NCBI RefSeq assembly: GCF_019263705.2
Contig: NZ_JADQDK010000001.1
Span: 744,001 to 808,000 of the forward strand
Source: Pseudonocardia abyssalis
Lineage (GTDB): Bacteria > Actinomycetota > Actinomycetes > Mycobacteriales > Pseudonocardiaceae
DNA length: 64,000 bases
Direction of reading: 5' to 3'
The notes under the pieces were generated by a model. It did not search any database, was not told the origin of the DNA, and was given only the letters and a program-made list of their open reading frames with translations. Of the stretch, positions 44,735-53,113 are shown in pieces. Position 1 is the stretch's first letter; each line of letters begins with the position of its first letter. A program made the position numbers and the translations under genes.

Positions 44735-45564
44735 GACTTGGCTCCCAGCCACAGAGCGAATCCGATCAGCCCCGCGAGGCCGACGATGAACGCGACGAGG
44801 CCCTCCGACACGGGCCCGATGCCGCCGAGCCCGTTGCCGCCGGGGTCGGCGACGTCACCGGACACGGACTTGATGTAGGCGATGATGTCGGCCTTCTCCT
44901 CCGGCGTGAGCTGCCGGTCGGAGAACTTGGGCATGTTCTGCGGGCCGGACAGCATCGCCGTGTAGATGACGGTCTCGGTGGCCGGGTCGAGCGTCGGGGC
45001 GAACTTGCCGGACGACAGCGCCCCGCCGCGACCGGTGAAGTTGTGGCACGACGCGCAGTTGAGGCGGAACAGCTCGCCACCGCGGGCCGAGTTCTCGCCG
45101 CGCAACGCCTCGCCGGTGGCCTCGGGACGGACCGGACCGCCACCGTTGGCCTGGATGAACGCGCCGAGGGCGTCGAGGTTGGCCTGCCCCTGCTCGGTCT
45201 CCGGGTCGAACTCCGGGCGCGGGGGCTTGCGGATGGCCTGGGCCTCCTGGCGCGCCAGCGGCATGCGCCCGGTGGAGACCTGGAAGTAGGACGCCGCGTC
45301 GCCGACACCGATCAGGCTGGGCCCGCGGTCGGTGACGCCCTGCAGGTTCGACCCGTGGCAGGTGATGCAGGCGTTGTTGTAGAGCTCCTCGCCCTGGGCC
45401 AGCAGTGCCGCGTCGGCCTCCTGGGCGTGGGCGACCTGCGGTGCCGGAGCGCCGACGGTGTAGAGCGCGCCGGCGGACAGGAGCCCGATGCCCAGCGCCA
45501 TCGCGCCCGCGAGGCGGCGGCGGAACCGGCTGCGTGCCCCGCGGGTGTTCGGTGTGGTGGTCAT
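44731..45564 (-). CDS. qcrC: Cytochrome bc1 complex diheme cytochrome c subunit
   Basis: 277 residues from ATG 45564, chosen because GAAGG precedes it; an in-frame ATG at 45597 without a ribosome site would add 11 residues. An Arg-rich N-terminus and a signal/anchor helix are followed by two cytochrome c domains with heme motifs CITCH and CASCH and late Met ligand regions ([20 protein letters not shown]). A C-terminal membrane helix ends the protein. Two hemes let it hand electrons directly to cytochrome aa3. Confidence 0.96.
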   Translation of the reverse strand: MTTTPNTRGARSRFRRRLAGAMALGIGLLSAGALYTVGAPAPQVAHAQEADAALLAQGEELYNNACITCHGSNLQGVTDRGPSLIGVGDAASYFQVSTGRMPLARQEAQAIRKPPRPEFDPETEQGQANLDALGAFIQANGGGPVRPEATGEALRGENSARGGELFRLNCASCHNFTGRGGALSSGKFAPTLDPATETVIYTAMLSGPQNMPKFSDRQLTPEEKADIIAYIKSVSGDVADPGGNGLGGIGPVSEGLVAFIVGLAGLIGFALWLGAKS

Positions 45565-45601
45565 CTGCGCGCCTTCGGGTAGTTCGGTCTCAGGCATGAG
45601 C

Positions 45602-46204
45602 TCAGCGGATGAAGTAGATGACGGCGAACAGACCCACCCACACGACGTCGACGAAGTGCCAGTAGTACGACACGACGATCGCCGCGGTGGCCTGCTGCGG
45701 CGTGAACTTGCTCAGCTTCGTGCGGATGAGCAGGTACACGAAGGCGACCAGGCCGCCGATGACGTGCAGGGCGTGGAACCCCGTCGCCATGTAGAAGACG
45801 GTGCCGTACGCGCTGGAGGCGAGCGTGGTGTCGTGCTCGAGCACCAGAACGCTGTACTCGTACGCCTGGCCGAGCACGAAGAACGCGCCCATCGCCAGGG
45901 TGAGGAGGTACCAGCGCCGCAGGCCGAAGACGTCACCCCGCTCGGCGGCGAAGACCCCGAACTGGCAGGTGAACGACGACGCCACCAGGACGATCGTCAC
46001 CGCCAGCGCGTAGGGCACGTTGAGTTCGGTCGGGGCAGGGGGCCATTCGCCCTCGTGCTGTGCGCGCGCGGTGAAGTAGATCGCGAAGAGCCCGGCGAAG
46101 AACATCAGCTCGCTGGACAGCCAGACGATCGTGCCGACGCTGACCAGGTTGGGCCGGTTCAGCGAGTGGATCCGCGCGCTGATGTTGGGAGCCGCTGTCG
46201 TCAC
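45602..46204 (-). CDS. ctaE: Cytochrome c oxidase subunit III
   Basis: 200 residues from GTG 46204, the usual length. Five to six membrane helices carry [40 protein letters not shown] and [21 protein letters not shown], all hallmarks of CtaE. A longer frame from 46228 has no support, because a CATAAT hexamer ends 6 nt before the GTG, suggesting a leaderless transcript. It is the first gene of the ctaE-qcrCAB operon. Confidence 0.97.
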   Translation of the reverse strand: MTTAAPNISARIHSLNRPNLVSVGTIVWLSSELMFFAGLFAIYFTARAQHEGEWPPAPTELNVPYALAVTIVLVASSFTCQFGVFAAERGDVFGLRRWYLLTLAMGAFFVLGQAYEYSVLVLEHDTTLASSAYGTVFYMATGFHALHVIGGLVAFVYLLIRTKLSKFTPQQATAAIVVSYYWHFVDVVWVGLFAVIYFIR

Positions 46205-46210
46205 TCGGGC

Positions 46211-46216
46211 ATTATG
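46211..46216 (-). promoter_or_regulatory. Leaderless -10 element (CATAAT) of the ctaE-qcrCAB operon
   Basis: On the minus strand CATAAT ends 6 nt before the ctaE GTG at 46204. Confidence 0.5.
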
Positions 46217-46286
46217 ACCCCAGACCAACTTCTACAGCCTGTCGGGGACCCAACGGGTTCTCGAACGCTGCCCGCGCGGGGCGGTC

Positions 46287-46292
46287 TAGAGT
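46287..46292 (+). promoter_or_regulatory. Leaderless -10 element (TAGAGT)
   Basis: TAGAGT ends 7 nt before the GTG at 46300 and would drive the receiver-like gene and trpD. Confidence 0.55.
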
Positions 46293-46299
46293 TCCGCGC

Positions 46300-46734
46300 G
46301 TGAACAGCCCCGTCGCCCGTGAGGCCCTGACCGTGCTGGTGCTCAGCCACCGGCCCGAGGTCCGGGAGGCCATCGTCAACGCCGTCGGAAGGCGCCCGGC
46401 ACCCGATCTCGGTCGCGTCACGTTCCTGGAGGCGAGCGGCATCTCGGAGGTGCTCGTCGCCGCCGACGCCGGTTCGATCGACCTCGCGATCCTCGACGGG
46501 GAGGCCCAGCCGACCGGCGGCATGGGCGTCTCGCGGCAGCTCAAGAACGAGATCACCGACTGCCCGCCGATCATCGTCACGGTCCGCCGCCGCGACGACC
46601 GTTGGCTGGCCACCTGGTCGCAGGCCGACGCGGTGCTCGTGCACCCGCTCGACCCGATCACCGCCGCCGAGACGGTCGCCGACGTGCTGCGTCGGGCCCG
46701 TGCCGGTGAGCTGCCCGTCGCGCACCGTGGCTGA
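46300..46734 (+). CDS. Receiver-like (pseudo-response regulator) protein upstream of trpD
   Basis: 144 residues, a single CheY-like fold with no output domain. A central Asp is present in [20 protein letters not shown], a Thr in [10 protein letters not shown] and an Ala-x-Pro-like end in AVLVHPLDP. The acidic pair expected after the first strand is missing ([12 protein letters not shown]), so phosphorylation is uncertain. It overlaps the trpD start by 8 nt, implying translational coupling. Its role is unknown. Confidence 0.8.
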   Translation: MNSPVAREALTVLVLSHRPEVREAIVNAVGRRPAPDLGRVTFLEASGISEVLVAADAGSIDLAILDGEAQPTGGMGVSRQLKNEITDCPPIIVTVRRRDDRWLATWSQADAVLVHPLDPITAAETVADVLRRARAGELPVAHRG

Positions 46735-47764
46735 GCTGACCTGGCCCGCCCTGCTGGGCCGGTTGATCCGCGGTGAGGACCTCGACTCGGCCGACACCGC
46801 GTGGGTGATGGACCGCGTGCTGTCCGCCGAGGCCACGCCCGCGCAGCTCGCCGGCTTCCTGGTCGCGCTGCGCGCGAAGGGCGAGACCGCGGCCGAGATC
46901 GGCGGGCTCGCCGAGACGATGCTCGCGCACGCGAGACGGTTCACCGTGCCCGTCCGGGCGGTCGACGTCGTGGGCACCGGAGGTGACCAGGCGCACACGG
47001 TCAACATCTCGTCGATGTCGGCGGTGGTGGTGGCCGCGGCCGGTGCCCCCGTCGTCAAGCACGGGGGGCGGGCGGCGTCCTCGGCCAGCGGTACCGCCGA
47101 CGTCCTGGAGGCGCTCGGCGTCGCGATCGACCTCCCCGCCGCGGCCGTCGCCGAGTGCGTCGCGCAGGTGGGGATCGGGTTCTGTTTCGCGCCGGTGTTC
47201 CACCCCGCGATGCGCCACACCGCCGTCACCCGCCGCGAGCTCGGCGTGCCCACCGCCATGAACGTGCTCGGTCCGCTGACGAACCCGGCCCAGCCCGCGG
47301 CGTCGCTGATCGGGTGCGCGTTCCCGACGATGCCCCCGGTGATCGCCGACGTCCTCGCCGCGCGCGGGGTGTCCGCGCTCGTCGTGCGGGGCGACGACGG
47401 CCTCGACGAGCTCACGACCGCCACCACCTCGACGGTGCGGGTCGTCGCAGGCGGCTCGGTGCGCGTGCAGACCCTCGACCCCGCCGACCTCGGCATCGCC
47501 CGCGCCACCCACGACGACCTCCGCGGCGGCGACGCGTCGGTCAACGCCGGGGTGTTCCGCGAGCTGCTCGCCGGGAGGACCGGTCCGGTGCGCGACGCGG
47601 TCCTGCTCAACTCGGCCGCGGCGCTGGTGGCCTACGACGGCCCCGGCCCGTCGCTCGTCGACGACCTGCGCGCGGCCCTGCCGCGGGTGGCGCGGGCGAT
47701 CGACTCGGGGGCGGGGGAGCGGCTGCTCGCCGAGTGGGCCCGGGTCTCGACGTCCCTGCGCTGA
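46727..47764 (+). CDS. trpD: Anthranilate phosphoribosyltransferase
   Basis: 345 residues from GTG 46727, overlapping the upstream gene. PRPP-binding motifs are [16 protein letters not shown] and [21 protein letters not shown]; the anthranilate-side [12 protein letters not shown] motif is present and a GDDGLDELT segment follows. It transfers phosphoribose to anthranilate in tryptophan synthesis. Its place next to ctaE, away from other trp genes, matches Mycobacterium (Rv2192c). Confidence 0.97.
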   Translation: MAELTWPALLGRLIRGEDLDSADTAWVMDRVLSAEATPAQLAGFLVALRAKGETAAEIGGLAETMLAHARRFTVPVRAVDVVGTGGDQAHTVNISSMSAVVVAAAGAPVVKHGGRAASSASGTADVLEALGVAIDLPAAAVAECVAQVGIGFCFAPVFHPAMRHTAVTRRELGVPTAMNVLGPLTNPAQPAASLIGCAFPTMPPVIADVLAARGVSALVVRGDDGLDELTTATTSTVRVVAGGSVRVQTLDPADLGIARATHDDLRGGDASVNAGVFRELLAGRTGPVRDAVLLNSAAALVAYDGPGPSLVDDLRAALPRVARAIDSGAGERLLAEWARVSTSLR

Positions 47765-47776
47765 GCCCGCCCGGCC

Positions 47777-47844
47777 CCATGATCGAGGTCTCGGAACGAA
47801 CGGCGGGCTCCGGCCCGCCTCCGGTTCCGGGACGGTGATCATGG
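47777..47844. repeat. Nested palindrome between trpD and the Lrp-like gene
   Basis: Three nested inverted repeats share one centre: CCATGATC/GATCATGG (47777-47784, 47837-47844), CGGAAC/GTTCCG (47792-47797, 47824-47829) and a central hairpin GGCGGGC-TCCG-GCCCGCC (47802-47819). It lies between convergent genes, so it may terminate both, or be a REP-like element. Confidence 0.75.
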
Positions 47845-47866
47845 TCGGCCCGGGGGCGAGGGAGGC

Positions 47867-48145
47867 TCAGTCCAGGCCGGCGGAGAACGTGGACTCGGTG
47901 TCGGCGCGGGAGTAGGAGCGGAAGGCGATGTGGGTGTCGGTGCGCCGCACCCCGTCGATCTTGCTGAGCCGACCGGCGATGACGTCGGCGAGCTGGTCGT
48001 GCTGGGCGACCTTCACGACCGCGATCAGGTCGACGTCGCCCGCGCAGGAGTAGACCTCGCTGACGCCGTCGAGGTCGGCGATGGCCTGGGCCGTCTCCGG
48101 GATGCGGTCGGCGGCGGTGTGCACCATGACGATCGCGGTGATCAC
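47867..48145 (-). CDS. Stand-alone Lrp/AsnC-type ligand-binding (RAM) domain protein
   Basis: 92 residues, with an AGGAG ribosome site 7 nt before the GTG. The sequence begins directly with the RAM/ACT-like domain (ITAIVMVHTAADRIPETAQA, EVYSCAGDVDLIAVVKV) and ends with GVRRTDTHIAFRSYSR; the usual N-terminal helix-turn-helix is absent. Such short proteins bind amino acids and may oligomerise with full-length Lrp proteins. It is next to trpD, convergent. Confidence 0.9.
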   Translation of the reverse strand: MITAIVMVHTAADRIPETAQAIADLDGVSEVYSCAGDVDLIAVVKVAQHDQLADVIAGRLSKIDGVRRTDTHIAFRSYSRADTESTFSAGLD

Positions 48146-48210
48146 GGGCGGGCTCCTGGGGGTCGGCGGTCGGGGGGCCGGCGATGGCGTGCCCCGGACG
48201 GTAGTCGCCG

Positions 48211-49932
48211 TCAGTCGGGCACCTCCAGCGGGCGGGCGCGCTCGGCCCACGCCGTCCACGACGGGGCCCCGCGGGCGGGCTCGGACCAGGTGGGCTCGCT
48301 GTGCACCAGGCGGGTGCCGCCGGTGGCGAGCCAGCGGTGCAGCAGCCGCACCTCCTCGTGCGGGGCGCCGTGCAGCGGCCCGGGGCCGGTCAGGATGGTC
48401 TGGGCGCCCAGGCGCAGGGCGTCGATCACGGGCATCGGGGGCGTCCCGCGCGGCGCGACCCCTGCCGCGGCGAGCCGCCCGTGGCGCAGCACCGCGACCT
48501 CCCAGCCGCCGTGCCCGTCGGGCCGGGCCCCGACCAGCTCGGACACCTGCGCGAGCGCGGCGAGCCGCTGGGTGCGGGCCAGCGCGAGGATCAGCGCGGC
48601 GAGCCGGTCGCGGCGCACGGCGGCGTCCTCGTACCGCTCGCGGACCGACAACTCCTCGACGGCGTCGGCGAGGCGACGCAGCGGGGCGTCGTCGCGGCCG
48701 CCGACCAGATCGGCCAGTGCGTCGACGGCGGGGGCGTACTCAGCCGCGCTCTGCAGCCCGGCGCACGGCGCTGCGCAGCGGCCCATCTCGTGCAGGGCGC
48801 ACGGCGTGCCGGTGGGGCGCAACGCGATCCGCGGCGTGCACGACCGCAGCGGGACGGCGTCGAGGAGCGTCTCCACCGCGGCGGTGGCCGCACCCCGCGA
48901 GGTGAACGGGCCCAGCGCGCCGTCGCGCGGCGAGGTGGCGACCGACAGTCGCGGGAACGGCTCCACCGTGGCGGCCACCCACCAGCCGCGCTGCGGGTTG
49001 CGCGAGCGGCGGTTGTAGCGCGGCCGGTGCGCGGCGATCAGGCGCAGCTCGCGCACCGACGCCTCCAGCGCGTGGGCGCAGACGACCGTGTCGACGCGCT
49101 CGGCGAGCGCCACCATGTCGCGCACCCGGCGCCTGCGCTCCCCGGCGGTGAAGTAGCTGCGGACGCGGCGGGCCAGGTCGCCGCTCGTGCCGACGTAGAG
49201 CACCTCGTCGCGCGGACCGCGGAACAGGTACACCCCCGGCGCCGACGGCACCCCGCGCGCGAGCGTGCGCTTGCGCCGCTGCCCGGTGGTGGGCCGGTGC
49301 GGCGCGGAGTCCTTCGCCAGCGCGAGCAGCTCCTCCAGGCTCTGCACGCCGAGGTTGCCGATGCGCTCCATCAGGTGGTGGAGCACCTCGACGGTGGCGG
49401 CCGCGTCGTCGGGGGCGCGGTGGTTGGGCGTGGTGACGGTGCCGAACATCTGCGCCAGCGCCCCCAGCCGCACGCTCGGTGCCTCGTCGCGGGTGAGCAC
49501 CGCGCGGGCCAGGCGCGCGGTGCACAGCACCGGGGGACGCGGCCAGGCGTGCCCGTGGCGCTCGCAGGCGGCGCGCAGGAAGCCGGTGTCGAACGGCGCG
49601 TTGTGCGCCACCAGCACCGCGCCGCGCAGGAACTCCAGCAGCGCGGGCAGCACGGCGTCGACCGACGGTGCGTCCTGGATCATCGCCGTGGTGATCCCGG
49701 TGAGCGCGACGATCCCGGGCGGGATGCCGACCCCCGCGTCGACCAGCGTGGACAGCTCGCCGATCCGTTCGCCGCCGCGGACCTTGACCGCCCCGATCTC
49801 GGTGATCGCGTGCTGCTTGGCCGACCCGCCGGTGGTCTCCAGGTCGAGCACCACGAACGTGACCTCGCGCAGGGGGGTGCCCAGCTCGTCGAAGGACAGC
49901 TGCAGCACGGGCGACACGGGGGGAGCGGTCAC
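48211..49932 (-). CDS. DEDDh exonuclease fused to a UvrC-like GIY-YIG endonuclease
   Basis: 573 residues. The N-terminal DnaQ-like exonuclease (20-190) has VVLDLETTGG, NAPFDTGFL and the late H-x4-D in HRAPDDAAAT, i.e. all DEDDh residues. A GIY-YIG domain follows (about 225-310, GVYLFRGPRDEVLYVGTSGDL and the AHRPRYN end). The C-terminal part has UvrC-like Cys positions (CTPRIALRPTGTPCALHEMG). This is the architecture of Rv2191 and Cho-like repair enzymes. Its place between trpD and the NlpC/P60 gene agrees with that homology. It probably acts in DNA repair. Confidence 0.93.
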   Translation of the reverse strand: MTAPPVSPVLQLSFDELGTPLREVTFVVLDLETTGGSAKQHAITEIGAVKVRGGERIGELSTLVDAGVGIPPGIVALTGITTAMIQDAPSVDAVLPALLEFLRGAVLVAHNAPFDTGFLRAACERHGHAWPRPPVLCTARLARAVLTRDEAPSVRLGALAQMFGTVTTPNHRAPDDAAATVEVLHHLMERIGNLGVQSLEELLALAKDSAPHRPTTGQRRKRTLARGVPSAPGVYLFRGPRDEVLYVGTSGDLARRVRSYFTAGERRRRVRDMVALAERVDTVVCAHALEASVRELRLIAAHRPRYNRRSRNPQRGWWVAATVEPFPRLSVATSPRDGALGPFTSRGAATAAVETLLDAVPLRSCTPRIALRPTGTPCALHEMGRCAAPCAGLQSAAEYAPAVDALADLVGGRDDAPLRRLADAVEELSVRERYEDAAVRRDRLAALILALARTQRLAALAQVSELVGARPDGHGGWEVAVLRHGRLAAAGVAPRGTPPMPVIDALRLGAQTILTGPGPLHGAPHEEVRLLHRWLATGGTRLVHSEPTWSEPARGAPSWTAWAERARPLEVPD

Positions 49933-49940
49933 GGCGCGGG

Positions 49941-49946
49941 ACGCTA
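49941..49946 (-). promoter_or_regulatory. Leaderless-type -10 element (TAGCGT)
   Basis: On the minus strand TAGCGT ends 8 nt before the GTG at 49932, slightly farther than the 6-7 nt in most other cases. Confidence 0.4.
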
Positions 49947-50027
49947 GCCGGGCCCCCCGACAGAATCCGCCGGTCCCGATCCGGGCGTCCCGGCGCTGCG
50001 GTGGCGGTGCGGCGGCCCCGGCGCGGA

Positions 50028-50033
50028 TAACCT
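50028..50033 (+). promoter_or_regulatory. Leaderless -10 element (TAACCT)
   Basis: TAACCT ends 6 nt before the ATG at 50040. Confidence 0.55.
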
Positions 50034-50039
50034 GGTGCG

Positions 50040-51353
50040 ATGTCCGGGACGCCAGCAGCCGACGGGGGAGCCCCCGTGGACTGGTCGCGCCTGCCCGACG
50101 CCGTGCGGAGCCGGCTCGCCGACGTCGCGTCCACCGCGGTCGGCGGGCTGCCGGCCACGGAGGTGCCCGTCCCGCTGCGCCGTCTGGCCCGGTTCACCCC
50201 CGCGAAGCGCGCGAAGCTCGGGGCGCCTGCGCTGCTGGCCGAGCTGGGGGCCTCGACGGTGTTCCGCACGGCCGTCGTCGCCTGGTGGGACGAGCACCGG
50301 CCCGGGGAGCTCGTCCCGGACGCCGACGACGCGCTGACCGCCGCGGCGGCCGCGGTGCTGGTCGGTGACGCCGCGGCGGCCGACGCCGTGGCCGCGGCCG
50401 CGCACCGGGGCGACGTGGGGGAGCTGCGCGCCGAGCGCGACGCGGCGCTCTCGCGGGTCGACAAGCTCACCACCGAGCTGGAGCGTCTGCGCGGCGAGCT
50501 CGGCGAGGCCCGCGAGCAGGCGCGCTCGGCGGGCGAGCAGCGCGACGCCGAGTACCAGCAGCTGCGCCGGCGCGTGTCCGAGCAGGGCGCGAAGCTGCGG
50601 GCGGCCCTCGACGGGCACGCGTCCGCCGACCGGGTCGTCGAGGACGTGCGGGCGGCGGCCGCCGCCGACCTGGCCGCCGCGCGCGCCGACGCCGACCGCG
50701 AGCGCGCCCGAGCCGAGCAGGAACGCCGGCGGGCCGACCGGGCTGCTGGGGAGGTCGCGTCGGCCCGGCAGGCGGCGCGGGAGGCCCGGCAGGCCGACGA
50801 GGTGCGCCTCGGGTTGCTCGTCGACACGCTCGGGGGTGCCGTGGCCGGGCTGCGCCGCGAGCTGGCGCTGGGCGGCGGCGGGCCGCGCCCCGGCGATCTC
50901 GTCACCGGCGCGGGCACGGCAGCGGGCGGTGGGCCCGTCGACGGGCTCGCGGCGCTCGACGCGCTGCTCGCGGTGCCCACCGTGCACCTCGTCGTCGACG
51001 GCTACAACGTCAGCAAGACCGGTTACCCGGAGCTGACGCTGGCCGACCAGCGCACCCGGCTGGTCGGGCAGCTCGCCGCGCTCGCCGCGCGCACGGGGGT
51101 GGAGGTCACCGTCGTGTTCGACGGGGCGGGCGTCGTCGCGGCGCCGGTGCGCGGGTCGCGCGGGGTGCGGGTGCTGTTCAGCGACAAGGGTGTGATCGCC
51201 GACGACGTGATCCGCTCGCTGGTCGCCGCTGAGCCGCAGGGGCGGCCGGTGCTGGTGGCGACGTCCGACGGCGCGGTCGTGCGGTCGGTGCAGCGGCGCG
51301 GGGCCTACACGGTGCCCTCGACGGCGATCCTGACGCGCCTGGTCCGCGGCTGA
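50040..51353 (+). CDS. NYN-domain (PIN-like) ribonuclease with long coiled coil
   Basis: 437 residues. An N-terminal helical region (10-120) contains FTPAKRAKLGAPALLAEL. It is followed by a long Ala/Arg/Glu-rich coiled coil (about 125-260). The C-terminal NYN domain (about 310-437) shows VHLVVDGYNVSKTGYPELTL, VTVVFDGAGV and VLVATSDGAVVRSVQRRGA, the Asp residues expected for a metal-dependent RNase of the YacP/Rae1 kind. The coiled coil may target it to ribosomes or nucleic acid. It is divergent from the exonuclease gene. Confidence 0.9.
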   Translation: MSGTPAADGGAPVDWSRLPDAVRSRLADVASTAVGGLPATEVPVPLRRLARFTPAKRAKLGAPALLAELGASTVFRTAVVAWWDEHRPGELVPDADDALTAAAAAVLVGDAAAADAVAAAAHRGDVGELRAERDAALSRVDKLTTELERLRGELGEAREQARSAGEQRDAEYQQLRRRVSEQGAKLRAALDGHASADRVVEDVRAAAAADLAAARADADRERARAEQERRRADRAAGEVASARQAAREARQADEVRLGLLVDTLGGAVAGLRRELALGGGGPRPGDLVTGAGTAAGGGPVDGLAALDALLAVPTVHLVVDGYNVSKTGYPELTLADQRTRLVGQLAALAARTGVEVTVVFDGAGVVAAPVRGSRGVRVLFSDKGVIADDVIRSLVAAEPQGRPVLVATSDGAVVRSVQRRGAYTVPSTAILTRLVRG

Positions 51354-51422
51354 GCCCCGAAACTGTCAGGGGTCGTCCCTAACGTCCGTGGCACGGCACG
51401 AGCCACGTCCGGGAGGAGCGAC

Positions 51423-51713
51423 ATGATCGTCGACTGTGACAGCTGCGAGGTCCGCGGGAACGCCTGCGGCGACTGCGTGATCGGGGTGCTGCTCGGGGTG
51501 CCGGGTGTGCCGGCGCGGCGTCCGGAGGACGTGGCACCCGCCGGGGAGGGACCGTCCGGCGCGTCCACCGTGCAGCTCGACGCACCGGAGCGGCGCGCCC
51601 TCGATGTGCTCGCGGATCAGGGCCTGGTGCCGCGGTTGCGGCTGGTGGCCGCCCCGCGTCAGCGGATGCCCGAGTCCGGCGACACCGGGGGATCGGCCCG
51701 TGACGTGGGGTGA
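51423..51713 (+). CDS. Cys-rich small actinobacterial protein
   Basis: 96 residues with a GGGAGGAG ribosome site. The N-terminus DCDSCEVRGNACGDCVIGVLLG has four Cys in CxxC-x6-CxxC spacing, a likely metal-binding knuckle. A helical segment LDAPERRALDVLADQGLVPRL follows and the tail is disordered. I recall similar short proteins beside NlpC/P60 genes in other actinobacteria, but function is unknown. A weak hairpin CCGTT-ATCG-AACGG lies just downstream at 51721-51734. Confidence 0.82.
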   Translation: MIVDCDSCEVRGNACGDCVIGVLLGVPGVPARRPEDVAPAGEGPSGASTVQLDAPERRALDVLADQGLVPRLRLVAAPRQRMPESGDTGGSARDVG

Positions 51714-51983
51714 CATCACACCGTTATCGAACGGTTCCCCCTGGTCGGCGCCCCTGCCCGTGGGCGCGCCGCGCCCGCCGCGCCGGTGAACCCCCGTGCT
51801 GGACGCCCTCTGGCCACCTCCGTAACCTCGCCCACGCCGTGCGGTCCGTCAGCCATTCGAACGCGATTGGCAACGCACGGTCACCGTCGTTCTTCCGTTG
51901 GACGAGCGTCGTTACTCCATAGGAGAACGTCGATCGGCGACATCGATCGAGAGCGACGGTGGAGACGAAGGAGACGCGTCCGC

Positions 51984-53027
51984 GTGGTGTCACCCGGCGG
52001 TACCCGGCCCGGAGTGTCGGTGGTGCTGGCTCTGCTGTTGGCCGGCGCGCTGGCCCTGGTTCTCGGCATCGCTCCCGCGTCCGCGCAGCCCGCGCCCCCG
52101 GACAACGCGGAGGACGCCGCCACCGCGCTCGAGCAGGTGCAGCGTGAGGCCGAGGCGCTCACCGAGGAGTGGCACGCCGCGAAGGACGAGCTCACCGCGC
52201 GGCAGGACGAGCTCGAGCGGATGAGCGCGGCGGTCGAGCCCGCCCGTCAGGCCGCCGACGCCGCCCGCGCCGGCGAGGAGGAGTACCGCCTGCAGGTCGA
52301 CGCGCTGACGATGTCGACGTTCGAGGGCGGCAACCTCGACCAGTTCAACGCCCTGCTCGCCAGCGGCTCGCCCGAGGACTTCCTCGACCAGATGTCGGTG
52401 CTGGAGCTCCTGGCCACCGATCAGCGGGCCGCGCTGGAGCAGCTGATCGCCGTCGTCGAGCAGACGGAGGCGGCGCAGGCCGAGGCCGACGCCGCCACGG
52501 CGCGCGCGCAGTCGGCCGCCGACGCGGCCGTGGCCGCGGAGCAGGACGTCGCCGCCCGCAAGCGCGACGCGGAGATGCGCATCGAGGAGGCCGAGCGCCT
52601 CCTGGAGCGGCTCAGCCCGCAGGAGCGCTCCGACCGTCTCGGTCCCGCCGTCGACGGGCCGAGCGGTCCGGTCACCGGAAGTGGAGCGGGCGTCGTCGCC
52701 CTCCGCGCCGCGATCACCCAGCTCGGCAAGCCCTACCAGTGGGGTGCCGAGGGTCCGGGCAGCTTCGACTGCTCCGGCCTCACCTCGTGGGCGTTCTCCG
52801 AGGCCGGCGTCACGCTGCCGCGCTCGTCGTCGCAGCAGGCCCGGGTGGGCCAGGCGGTGGCCTGGGACGACATGCGGCCCGGCGACCTCGTCTTCTACTA
52901 CAGCCCCGTGAGCCACGTCGGCATCTACGCCGGCGACGGCAAGATGGTCAACGCCCCGCAGTCCGGTGACGTCGTCAAGTACGCCACGGTGTCCAGCAGC
53001 GCCTTCAGCGGCGCTCGCCGCCTCTAG
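51984..53027 (+). CDS. Secreted NlpC/P60 peptidoglycan endopeptidase
   Basis: 347 residues from GTG 51984, chosen for the AAGGAG ribosome site and because the signal peptide then starts correctly (VLALLLAGALALVLGIAPASAQ, cleavage near residue 32). A coiled coil spans about 40-210. The NlpC/P60 domain (about 230-345) has the Cys nucleophile in SFDCSGLTSWAF, His in SHVGIYAG, and Asn in MVNAPQSGD as third residue. It is related to mycobacterial RipC/RipD-type enzymes and cleaves peptide stems during cell division. Upstream 51714-51983 holds no recognised riboswitch. Confidence 0.93.
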   Translation: MVSPGGTRPGVSVVLALLLAGALALVLGIAPASAQPAPPDNAEDAATALEQVQREAEALTEEWHAAKDELTARQDELERMSAAVEPARQAADAARAGEEEYRLQVDALTMSTFEGGNLDQFNALLASGSPEDFLDQMSVLELLATDQRAALEQLIAVVEQTEAAQAEADAATARAQSAADAAVAAEQDVAARKRDAEMRIEEAERLLERLSPQERSDRLGPAVDGPSGPVTGSGAGVVALRAAITQLGKPYQWGAEGPGSFDCSGLTSWAFSEAGVTLPRSSSQQARVGQAVAWDDMRPGDLVFYYSPVSHVGIYAGDGKMVNAPQSGDVVKYATVSSSAFSGARRL

Positions 53028-53101
53028 ACCTCGTCCGCTCCCCGGGTACGGGCGGCGGCCGGAGCCACCGGCCGCCGCCCGGGCTCTCCGCCCCGCCGAT
53101 C

Positions 53102-53107
53102 TAGCCT
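53102..53107 (+). promoter_or_regulatory. Leaderless -10 element (TAGCCT)
   Basis: TAGCCT ends 6 nt before the GTG of pimB at 53114. Confidence 0.55.
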
Positions 53108-53113
53108 GAGCGG

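Noticed and set aside
51714..51983. c-di-AMP (ydaO-type) riboswitch before the NlpC/P60 gene
   Set aside because: Such riboswitches often precede these genes, but the conserved sequence blocks are not visible here.
51786..51983. Longer N-terminus for the NlpC/P60 protein
   Set aside because: The extension is Arg-rich, non-conserved and would bury the signal peptide; the GTG at 51984 has a ribosome site.
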